From contig SABF01000115.1 in NCBI GenBank assembly GCA_009929095.1, positions 1 to 5,570 on the forward strand: 5,570 bases of DNA, read 5' to 3'. Numbering within the stretch: the stretch's first letter is position 1; each line of letters starts with the position of its first letter. Position numbers and translations under genes: made by a program. The stretch comes from Erysipelotrichia bacterium. Lineage in GTDB: Bacteria; Bacillota_I; Bacilli_A; Erysipelotrichales; Erysipelotrichaceae. Under the pieces are notes generated by a model. That model was not told the DNA's origin. It made no database searches and worked only from the letters and a program-made list of their open reading frames with translations. Shown here in pieces: positions 1 through 5,570 of this stretch.

Positions 1-140
1 TTCCAGGCCTGATCATTCAGTTCTTTCTTTTCCTGATCAGTATTCTGCTTAATTTGGAATTTTCTTGCGTGGATGTCATCCACTTTTTTTCGGGTGTCCT
101 CATCCATCTGGATCAGTTCCTGAATTGCCTCAATCTCCAT
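1..140 (-). CDS. Partial hypothetical protein, hydrophilic helical N-terminus
   Basis: An open frame starts at an ATG (138-140) and runs off the left edge without a stop, giving 46 residues that begin MEIEAIQELIQMDEDTRKKV. The peptide is rich in Glu, Asp, Lys and Gln, has no membrane segment or signal peptide, and looks like a long amphipathic helix or coiled coil. A GGGG stretch six bases upstream of the ATG is a weak ribosome binding site, and a good promoter lies just beyond it, which supports a real gene start here. The style recalls small helical stalk-type proteins, such as V-type ATPase G/H-like subunits, but nothing visible proves this and the rest of the protein is outside the window. 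Function not recognised. Confidence 0.6.
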   Translation of the reverse strand, partial: MEIEAIQELIQMDEDTRKKVDDIHARKFQIKQNTDQEKKELNDQAW

Positions 141-171
141 ACCCTGCCCCGTTTCTTATATAGACTAGTGA

Positions 172-199
172 ATTATAGTACGTTCTTTACAATTAGCAA
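172..199 (-). promoter_or_regulatory. Sigma-A-type promoter for the left-edge minus-strand gene
   Basis: Read on the minus strand, a -35-like TTGCTA (194-199, four of six consensus bases) is followed after 16 bases by a perfect -10 TATAAT (172-177). Transcription would begin near 165, giving a leader of about 25 bases before the ATG at 140. The match is seen in the sequence; activity is inferred. Confidence 0.6.
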
Positions 200-210
200 A
201 CTTGTTTGCT
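195..210. repeat. Perfect inverted repeat, candidate operator
   Basis: AGCAAAC (195-201) and GTTTGCT (204-210) are exact reverse complements separated by TT. The repeat covers most of the -35 hexamer of the minus-strand promoter at 172-199. A 16-bp symmetrical site over a -35 box is the usual form of a repressor binding site, for example for TetR- or MarR-type dimers. No regulator gene is visible in the window, so the binding protein is unknown. Confidence 0.45.
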
Positions 211-292
211 TTCTCACAATCTAAGCGTTAACATGCCTGCCAGAATCCTATTTCAATCTTAGTCTTTCAGCAATCAGTCAGGATATATAAAC

Positions 293-322
293 CTGACATT
301 CCCGATGCTTTTGCAGTATTAT
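293..322 (+). promoter_or_regulatory. Candidate promoter for the small membrane protein gene
   Basis: CTGACA (293-298, five of six -35 consensus bases) is followed after 18 bases by TATTAT (317-322, five of six -10 bases). Initiation about seven bases downstream would fall at or next to the A of the ATG at 330. A weaker alternative -10, TATATA or TATAAA at 284-291, lacks a good -35 but would give a leader of about 30 bases. Confidence 0.45.
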
Positions 323-329
323 ATTATCC

Positions 330-674
330 ATGAAAGAAAAACTTCGAAAAACTCTGAGCGATCAGTGGATCTTCATTGTAATTGCGATTGATCTTGGAAT
401 CGGGGTAATCACCGGTTTCCTCAACAGCAATTTCTATCTCCATTTCCTGAATGGAATTACCGTTTCCGGAATGCTGACGCTATTCATCGGGATAGCCAAG
501 TGGTTCTGGAAGGAAGGCGACTTCGCCTACTTCGTCTGGCGTCAGAAAAAAGACGGTCCCTACACTGCTTACCGTCATGATCTCATCGACAAACGCAAGG
601 ACAAGACAAATCCATGCCTCTATGGCGGTGCTGCTGTCACCATCTTAGCCACAATCCTCTCATTCCTGTACTGA
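330..674 (+). CDS. Small three-helix membrane protein, DUF3899-like
   Basis: This 114-residue protein has a basic N-terminus (MKEKLRKTLSDQ) and three predicted membrane helices at about residues 13-31, 42-60 and 96-114. A charged loop (about 61-93, rich in Lys, Arg, Asp and Tyr) sits between helices two and three, and an Asn-Pro pair (94-95) precedes the last helix. Size, layout and the loop resemble DUF3899 proteins, a Bacillota family of unknown function; this assignment is by resemblance only. An in-frame stop at 294-296 with no standard start codon in between makes the ATG at 330 the only upstream choice, yet no Shine-Dalgarno sequence precedes it. The gene is alone between its own promoter and two terminators, so it is probably monocistronic. 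No function is assigned. Confidence 0.75.
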   Translation: MKEKLRKTLSDQWIFIVIAIDLGIGVITGFLNSNFYLHFLNGITVSGMLTLFIGIAKWFWKEGDFAYFVWRQKKDGPYTAYRHDLIDKRKDKTNPCLYGGAAVTILATILSFLY

Positions 675-678
675 ACAG

Positions 679-736
679 CCGGATCAGTGAAGCAGAATGC
701 ACTAAGTATGCATTCACTGCACTGACCCGGTTTTCT
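679..736 (+). terminator. Intrinsic terminator of the small membrane protein gene
   Basis: Five bases after the stop codon starts an imperfect long hairpin. CCGG (679-682) pairs with CCGG (727-730), TCAGT (684-688) with ACTGA (721-725), GCA (692-694) with TGC (718-720), and AATGCA (696-701) with TGCATT (709-714) around a 7-base loop. TTTTCT follows directly at 731-736. The T tract is only on the plus-strand exit side, so it fits termination of the 330-674 gene. The several bulges lower confidence. Confidence 0.55.
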
Positions 737-745
737 AATCAAACA

Positions 746-787
746 CGTAAAAAGCACAGTCCCGTTTCAGAGACTGTGCTTTCGTTT
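746..787. terminator. Bidirectional intrinsic terminator between convergent genes
   Basis: AAAGCACAGTC (751-761) and GACTGTGCTTT (772-782) form a perfect 11-bp stem with a 10-base loop. On the minus strand the stem runs into CTTTTTACG, a good terminator tail 18 bases after the oppA stop codon. On the plus strand it runs into TTTCGTTT, a weaker tail. It therefore ends the opp operon and can also back up the preceding plus-strand terminator. Confidence 0.85.
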
Positions 788-799
788 AAGACAGATTAA

Positions 800-2653
800 T
801 TATGCTTCAACTGTGCTATACATGAAGAACTTGTATCCCAGCGGAGAAGAGAAGAATCCCTTGACCTTGGAAGACAGCATGTAAATGTCAGTGTAGTAGT
901 ACAGCGGGCAGATTGTGCCTGTGCTCATGAGCAGATCTTCTGCCTTGTGCATCAGAGCATAGCGTGTATCAGTGTCTGTGCACTTCTTGATGTCATCAAT
1001 GACAACATCATAAGTTTCAGCCCATGTTCCATCTGTAACCTTGGTCTCATAGCCAAGATCTGTCAGGTCGATGCTGTAGCACTTCAGAGTTGCATCTGCG
1101 CTCTTGCCGAGCTGTGCATCATTATTGCCAGATACAGTTGTCCACATGTCGAGGAAGGAAATAGGATCGTTATAGTCAGCAAGCCAGCCGTTACGGGCAA
1201 TGGAGAAGTTTCCGGACTTACGGGTCTCAAGGAATGTAGCCCATTCCTGGTTATCGAGGTTCATTGTGATTCCTACGTTAGCCATAGCAGACTGCAGATA
1301 TTCGCCGATCGCCTTGTGGCCTTCAGAAGTGTTATAAAGATAAGTCATGGTCGGGAAGTCAGTGAACTTACCGGCTGTCTCATCATAGGTATAGTACTTC
1401 TTCAGAGTCTCAACAGCAGATTCGAAGTTGGATTCAGTTGCATCAGCAGATACATCGAAGTATCCAGGATAGCTGTTGCCAGCTTCCTTGTTGGCATTCT
1501 TGTAGAATTCTGTGCTTCCGTCAGCATCTGTAAGACCCATAGCGACGAAGCTGGAAGCAGGCTGCTGTCCGGCTTTGCCAATATTGGTAACGATGTAATT
1601 GCGGTCAAAGAGCAGGGAAACTGCGTTGCGTACTTCTTCCTGTGCCTTTTCAGCTTCTTCGCCTGTCAGAGTTGAAGTAGCCGGGAGAATGTTCTGGTTA
1701 ACGTTCCAGATAACATAGTAAGTACCGAGCTGACCGGCAATCGTGAATTCATCAGGATATTCTGTCTTCAGAGCGTCGATTTCCTGAGTCGGAACATCGT
1801 CGATCATCTGCCAGTCACCATTCTTGAAGTTGGACAGCATGTTATCAGCATTGTCAGACAGATAGAAGTTGATGGTATCCATGGTGACCTTGTCAGCATC
1901 ATACCAGTCTTCGTTCTTTGTCAGAGTAATCAGAGAGTTGTGATCCCAGCCTGTCAGCTTGTAAGCGCCATTGCTGACATAGGTGGAAGGATCTGTAGCC
2001 CAAGTATCGTTGGCGACAACATCTTCCTTTACCGGGAAGTATGTAGGGAAAGCAAGAAGCTGATTCCAATAAGCAACTTCGTTTGTCAGAGTGACAACCA
2101 GAGTCTTATCGTCCGGTGCAGAGACGTTTAGCTTGGCGTCAGGATTCTTCTGATTGCCGGCATCATCAACTTCGTTCATAGCTGCATAGCCGTCAACTAC
2201 TTCAAACATGTAGCCATAGTCAGAACCGGTTTTCGGATCTGCTGCGCGGTTCCATGAATATACGAAGTCATTGGCAGTCATAGCAGTACCGTCAGACCAC
2301 TTCATTCCATCACGGATTGTATAGGTGTATGTAACAGTGCCGTCTTCATTGACAACGCCTTCCGGCAGTTCAGTTGCAGCATCAGGTACGATCTGCAGAG
2401 TGCCGGTTGAATCCTGTTCATACTTGGCAATTCCGGAGAACAGGTGTACCAGATAGGTAGCGCCGTCTACGGCGGAGTTTAATGCTGGATCAATTGTGCC
2501 TGGTTCGGACGCAATGGAAACATTAATGGATGTTCCTGTAGCATTGGTTGCCCCAGCTGCTGTCGAAGCAGAAGCTGCTGTGCTGGATGAACCGCATGCT
2601 GCCAGGCCTGTAGCCATTGATGCTGCCATCAATACAGCTAAAACCTTTTTCAT
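800..2653 (-). CDS. oppA: Oligopeptide ABC transporter substrate-binding lipoprotein OppA
   Basis: This 617-residue extracellular binding protein of the SBP family 5 type captures peptides for the OppBCDF importer. The signal peptide ends in a lipobox LAAC, so Cys20 should be lipidated and anchor the protein to the membrane. A low-complexity Ser/Ala/Thr/Gly linker (about 21-42) leads to the binding domain, whose start shows the family pattern SEPGTIDPALNS (49-60). Further family marks are RDGMKWSDGTAMTANDFVYS (114-133) and GWLADYNDP (489-497). Asp493 aligns with Asp419 of Salmonella/E. coli OppA, which binds the peptide alpha-amino group, favouring a peptide substrate. The protein is longer than E. 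coli OppA, partly through an apparent extra segment at about 516-543. AGGAGG (2660-2665) lies six bases before the ATG and settles the start. oppA is last in the operon, 90 bases after oppF and followed by a strong terminator. Exact substrate (oligo- or dipeptide) is not decidable. Confidence 0.93.
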   Translation of the reverse strand: MKKVLAVLMAASMATGLAACGSSSTAASASTAAGATNATGTSINVSIASEPGTIDPALNSAVDGATYLVHLFSGIAKYEQDSTGTLQIVPDAATELPEGVVNEDGTVTYTYTIRDGMKWSDGTAMTANDFVYSWNRAADPKTGSDYGYMFEVVDGYAAMNEVDDAGNQKNPDAKLNVSAPDDKTLVVTLTNEVAYWNQLLAFPTYFPVKEDVVANDTWATDPSTYVSNGAYKLTGWDHNSLITLTKNEDWYDADKVTMDTINFYLSDNADNMLSNFKNGDWQMIDDVPTQEIDALKTEYPDEFTIAGQLGTYYVIWNVNQNILPATSTLTGEEAEKAQEEVRNAVSLLFDRNYIVTNIGKAGQQPASSFVAMGLTDADGSTEFYKNANKEAGNSYPGYFDVSADATESNFESAVETLKKYYTYDETAGKFTDFPTMTYLYNTSEGHKAIGEYLQSAMANVGITMNLDNQEWATFLETRKSGNFSIARNGWLADYNDPISFLDMWTTVSGNNDAQLGKSADATLKCYSIDLTDLGYETKVTDGTWAETYDVVIDDIKKCTDTDTRYALMHKAEDLLMSTGTICPLYYYTDIYMLSSKVKGFFSSPLGYKFFMYSTVEA

Positions 2654-2659
2654 AACTTT

Positions 2660-2665
2660 CCTCCT
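2660..2665 (-). promoter_or_regulatory. Strong ribosome binding site of oppA
   Basis: A full AGGAGG consensus sits six bases before the oppA ATG. It fits the high translation expected of a binding protein needed in excess over its membrane partners. Confidence 0.85.
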
Positions 2666-2685
2666 GTATAATGCATTTCTATCTC

Positions 2686-2726
2686 AACAGTTTCTTCTGA
2701 TCTGCACCAGATCATCTGAATCTGTT
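2686..2726 (-). promoter_or_regulatory. Intercistronic hairpin between oppF and oppA
   Basis: The core is a perfect 7-bp stem, TGATCTG (2698-2704) and CAGATCA (2708-2714), with a 3-base loop. It is extended by TTC/GAA (2695-2697 with 2718-2720, across a 3-base bulge) and AACAG/CTGTT (2686-2690 with 2722-2726). On the minus strand no T tract follows, so it is not a classical terminator. Such elements between transporter genes can act as a barrier to RNA decay and raise the level of the distal binding-protein message; that role is inferred here. I see no convincing promoter in the same gap. Confidence 0.5.
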
Positions 2727-2743
2727 TTGACCAATCATGCTGC

Positions 2744-3778
2744 CTATTCTGTCGGCTGTTCTGCAGCCTTTGTCTCTTCTGCAGTCAGCGAATTGATTTC
2801 TGCCACGCGATGGCAGGCAACGAAATGTCCTTTGCGGATTTCTTTCAGATCCGGCATTCTGCCAGCGCACTTTTCAGTGGCATACTGACATCTGGTTCTG
2901 AACGGACAGCCGCTCGGTGCATCGAGAGGAGAAGGAATATCTCCGTTCAGCACGATGCGCTTGTTGGCTCTTGCCACCTTAGGATCGGGAAGCGGTACTG
3001 CCGAGAGCAGTGACTGTGAATATGGGTGCAGTGAATGATTATAGATTTCCTCAGCCTCTGCAAGCTCTACCATGTGTCCAAGATACATGACAGCAATGCG
3101 GTCACTGATATGGCGTACAACCAGAAGATCATGAGCAATAAAGAGATACGTGAGGCCCAGGCTGTCCTGCAGTTCGTCAAACATGTTGATGACCTGTGCC
3201 TGGATAGATACATCCAGGGCAGATACCGGCTCATCACAGACAATAAACTGCGGATTGACTGCCAGTGCTCGGGCAATGCCGATACGCTGTCTCTGACCGC
3301 CTGAGAATTCATGAGCATAGCGGGATGCGTGTTCGGAGTTAAGACCGACATATCCCATTAATTCAAGAATTCTGGCCCGGCGTTCATCAGCAGATTTATA
3401 CAGATGATGCACATCCAGAGGCTCACCGATGATATCGGCAACCGTCATACGTGGATTCAGGGAAGAATATGGATCCTGGAAGACCATCGTGGCCTTCTTG
3501 CGGAATTCCTGCAGGTCTTCGTTGGTTTTGACTTGTTTCCCATCATACCATATTTCTCCGGAAGTCGGCTTATACAGCTGAAGGATCGTACGGCCTACCG
3601 TAGTCTTTCCGCAGCCAGACTCGCCAACCAGACCAAGTGTCTCACCTTTTTTAATACTAAAGGAAACATCATCTACTGCTTTCAGCGGTTTTGACTTGAA
3701 AAAGCCAACATTGATATCGAAGTATTCTTTCAGATTCTTTATTTCTACAAGAGGCCTTTCATTGGAATTCTCACTCAT
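2744..3778 (-). CDS. oppF: Oligopeptide ABC transporter ATP-binding protein OppF
   Basis: This 344-residue cytoplasmic ATPase pairs with OppD to power peptide import. The ABC domain is complete: Walker A GESGCGKT (52-59), Q-loop Gln101, signature SGGQRQ (159-164), Walker B FIVCDE (178-183) with catalytic Glu183, D-loop ALD (187-189) and His216. The C-terminal oligopeptide-transporter extension carries four cysteines (291, 297, 304, 322) spaced CX5CX6CX17C. A charged tail of about 20 residues follows. The start is an ATG eight bases after AGGAGG (3787-3792), a site lying inside the end of oppD. The start overlaps the oppD stop by eight bases, suggesting translational coupling. The KNLKEYFDI opening and the [11 protein letters not shown] signature region favour OppF over OppD. 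Specificity between oligo- and dipeptides cannot be set from the ATPase. Confidence 0.93.
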   Translation of the reverse strand: MSENSNERPLVEIKNLKEYFDINVGFFKSKPLKAVDDVSFSIKKGETLGLVGESGCGKTTVGRTILQLYKPTSGEIWYDGKQVKTNEDLQEFRKKATMVFQDPYSSLNPRMTVADIIGEPLDVHHLYKSADERRARILELMGYVGLNSEHASRYAHEFSGGQRQRIGIARALAVNPQFIVCDEPVSALDVSIQAQVINMFDELQDSLGLTYLFIAHDLLVVRHISDRIAVMYLGHMVELAEAEEIYNHSLHPYSQSLLSAVPLPDPKVARANKRIVLNGDIPSPLDAPSGCPFRTRCQYATEKCAGRMPDLKEIRKGHFVACHRVAEINSLTAEETKAAEQPTE

Positions 3779-4793
3779 GATCGGTACCTCCTTCCGGTTC
3801 TTCTATCTTAACGGATCCGTCAGTGATGCCATCCCTTACATTGATCCAGCAGGAAGCCATATGATCCTTGTTAATGGGCAGCCGATCCGCATGCTTATGA
3901 ATGCATATTTTCATTGCATTGTCACAGCGCGGAGCAAATGGGCAGCCCTTTGGCATTGCCAGAAGATCAATCGGAGTTCCTGAGATCGGATGCAGTTTCT
4001 GTCCAGAAGATGATATGGTCGGAATAGATCTCAGCAGACCTTTGGTATATTCATGCCTCGGGTTGTAGAAGATCTCATCGGCAGTTCCCTGTTCACAGAT
4101 CTGACCTGCATACATGACAATCGTCTCATCGCACATCTGAGCTACAACGCCAAGATCATGTGTAATCAGAATAATCGCCATCCCCAGTTCATTCTGAAGA
4201 GATTTCATGAGTTCCAGAATCTGAGCCTGAATGGTAACATCCAGAGCAGTTGTTGGTTCATCTGCGATCAGAATATCCGGTTCGCATGCCAAAGCCATGG
4301 CAATCATAACTCTCTGGCGCATGCCGCCTGAGAATTCGAACGGATACTGATTCATACGCTTTTCCGGATCATTAACGCCGACCAGCTTCAGCATTTCAAG
4401 TGCTCTGCCCCATGCCTGCTTTTTATCTCGGCTGGTGTGCAGAACAATTGCTTCAATCAGCTGATGAGCAATCGTATAAGTCGGATTCAGAGATGTCATT
4501 GGATCCTGGAAGATAATTGAAATTCTGTCACCGCGGATGGTCTTCATGACCTTTTCACCGGCATTGACCAGTTCCTGACCATCAAACTTGATGGAGCCGC
4601 CTACGATCTTTCCGGTATCTGCCAGAATCTGCATAATGGAATATGCAGTAACTGATTTGCCGGATCCGGATTCACCAACGATGCCGAGTACCTTGCCGCG
4701 ATCCAGATTGAACGAAACTCCATTGACTGCCTTAACCTCGCCCGCATCTGTGAAGAAGGAGGTTTGCAGATCTTTTACTTCAAGTAAACTCAT
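3771..4793 (-). CDS. oppD: Oligopeptide ABC transporter ATP-binding protein OppD
   Basis: This 340-residue ATPase is the partner of OppF. Its motifs are intact: Walker A GESGSGKS (40-47), Q-loop Gln96, signature SGGMRQ (155-160), Walker B ILIADE (174-179) with catalytic Glu179, D-loop ALD (183-185) and His212. The signature [14 protein letters not shown] and the opening [11 protein letters not shown] are typical of OppD/DppD. The C-terminal extension has cysteines 284, 290, 297 and 315, again CX5CX6CX17C. The ATG follows AAGGAAGG (4801-4808) at seven bases and lies 18 bases after the oppC stop; its 3' end overlaps oppF by eight bases. This compact layout indicates one transcript. Length is normal for the family and there is no sign of damage. 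Confidence 0.94.
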   Translation of the reverse strand: MSLLEVKDLQTSFFTDAGEVKAVNGVSFNLDRGKVLGIVGESGSGKSVTAYSIMQILADTGKIVGGSIKFDGQELVNAGEKVMKTIRGDRISIIFQDPMTSLNPTYTIAHQLIEAIVLHTSRDKKQAWGRALEMLKLVGVNDPEKRMNQYPFEFSGGMRQRVMIAMALACEPDILIADEPTTALDVTIQAQILELMKSLQNELGMAIILITHDLGVVAQMCDETIVMYAGQICEQGTADEIFYNPRHEYTKGLLRSIPTISSSGQKLHPISGTPIDLLAMPKGCPFAPRCDNAMKICIHKHADRLPINKDHMASCWINVRDGITDGSVKIEEPEGGTDHE

Positions 4794-4811
4794 TGCTTTA
4801 CCTTCCTTTCA

Positions 4812-5570
4812 CTAGGCATTCAGTTTCGGGTCAAATGCATCACGCAGTCCATCCCCGAACAAATTCAGACCAAGGACTATCAGTGAGATAATGACAGCCG
4901 GAATAACAAGACGATATGTGTAAGAACTGATACCGTTCAGCGCATCGGAAGCCAGTGAACCAAGCGAAGGCATTGGTGCATTGACACCAAGTCCAAGGAA
5001 GGATAGATAGCTCTCGGTAAAGATTGCGGACGGAATTTGAAGTGCTGTAGAAATAATGATGACGGAGATGCAGTTCGGAATCATATGCTTGCGGATGATC
5101 CAGGATGCTTTGGCACCGCTGGCCTGTGCTGCAAGTACATACTCCTGTTCTTTCAGTGACAGGATCTGGCCGCGGATCAATCTGGCCATGCTGACCCAGT
5201 ACAGACCGCCGAAGACGATAAACAGCGACATCATATTTGATCCCAGTTTGGCAAAAACAGTTCCCTCAATTGCCGAGCCCAGTGTCAGTTTCAGCACCGA
5301 AGCAAGCAGAATAATCATCAGGGTATCAGGCAGAGAGTAGATAACATCTACAATACGCATGAGAACCATATCGACTTTGCCGCCGCAGTATCCGGCAATG
5401 GATCCAACCAGCATGCCGATGATCAGAACGATCAGAGATGCGAAGAAACCAACCATCAGTGAGATTCTGGTTCCGTACACGCAGCGGATGAAGTAATCAC
5501 GTCCGGATGCATCCGTACCAAAGAGATGCGGGAATACACTCTGACCTGAGGCAATCAGTGCCTTCTCACT
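4812..5570 (-). CDS. oppC: Oligopeptide ABC transporter permease OppC, N-terminus cut off
   Basis: The frame is open to the right edge and gives the last 252 residues; typical OppC proteins have about 300-350, so the N-terminal tail and first membrane helix lie outside. A GTG at 5478-5480 lies in frame but is internal. The codons before it encode the conserved family stretch HLFGTDASGRDYFIRCVYGT, which directly precedes the permease domain, so the true start is upstream of the window. At least five hydrophobic segments follow. The EAA-type loop that contacts the ATPases is visible as EYVLAAQASGAKASWIIRKH, followed by MIPN. The C-terminus (NLFGDGLRDAFDPKLNA) is the classic end of OppC/DppC. 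It forms the membrane channel with OppB, whose gene is expected upstream beyond the edge. It is the first visible gene of the oppCDFA run. Confidence 0.93.
   Translation of the reverse strand, partial: SEKALIASGQSVFPHLFGTDASGRDYFIRCVYGTRISLMVGFFASLIVLIIGMLVGSIAGYCGGKVDMVLMRIVDVIYSLPDTLMIILLASVLKLTLGSAIEGTVFAKLGSNMMSLFIVFGGLYWVSMARLIRGQILSLKEQEYVLAAQASGAKASWIIRKHMIPNCISVIIISTALQIPSAIFTESYLSFLGLGVNAPMPSLGSLASDALNGISSYTYRLVIPAVIISLIVLGLNLFGDGLRDAFDPKLNA

Noticed and set aside
614..799. A 61-codon plus-strand frame overlapping the end of the small membrane gene
   Set aside because: It runs through both terminator hairpins, has no ribosome binding site and gives a product without recognisable features.
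947..1675. A 242-codon open frame on the plus strand, antisense to oppA
   Set aside because: It lies wholly within the clear oppA coding frame, has no ribosome binding site before its ATG, and encodes a Cys/Ser/Ile/Val-rich product with no recognisable domain. It is a shadow of oppA codon use.
2664..2689. A dedicated oppA promoter using TATACA or TTGAGA on the minus strand
   Set aside because: The TTGAGA to TATACA spacing is only 11 bases, and at 17 bases the -35 would be AAACTG. Initiation would also fall within the ribosome binding site or at the start codon.
5478..5480. GTG as the start of oppC
   Set aside because: The frame stays open upstream to the window edge and encodes the conserved FGTD..GRD stretch of OppC permeases, so this GTG is an internal valine.
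800..5570. A new or unusual system in the opp region
   Set aside because: All four genes have intact family motifs, normal order and normal spacing for a peptide importer. No fusion, insertion element or foreign segment is visible.

Overview
The window shows an ordinary Bacillota (Firmicutes) chromosomal region. The supporting signs are strong AGGAGG-type ribosome binding sites, a lipoprotein-anchored transporter binding protein, a short DUF3899-like membrane protein, and intrinsic terminators. Moderate base composition and protein style would fit a gut clostridial or Erysipelotrichia-like organism, but the sequence alone does not fix the genus.

Left part (1-800). A gene running off the left edge on the minus strand begins at 140 and encodes a very hydrophilic, probably helical N-terminus. 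It is divergent from a small plus-strand gene (330-674) for a three-helix membrane protein. The 189-base gap between them holds a good minus-strand promoter whose -35 region overlaps a perfect 7+2+7 inverted repeat, and a plus-strand promoter placed so close to the ATG that the small gene may be transcribed without a leader. After the small gene come two hairpins. The first looks like its own terminator. The second is a perfect 11-bp stem that can serve both converging transcripts.

Right part (800-5570). One minus-strand operon of an oligopeptide (Opp/Dpp-type) ABC importer is read right to left: oppC (permease, N-terminus cut by the window edge), oppD (ATPase), oppF (ATPase) and oppA (substrate-binding lipoprotein). 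The genes are tightly packed: 18 bases between oppC and oppD, an 8-base overlap of oppD and oppF, then a 90-base gap before oppA with a stable hairpin and no clear promoter. An oppB permease is expected just beyond the right edge. OppA, anchored outside the membrane, captures peptides and delivers them to the OppB/OppC channel; OppD and OppF hydrolyse ATP to drive import. All diagnostic motifs are intact.

I found no mobile element, CRISPR array, RNA gene or clearly new system. The observations most worth checking are the possible leaderless start, the palindrome over the divergent promoter, the oppF-oppA hairpin, and an apparent extra segment in OppA just after its peptide-anchoring aspartate.
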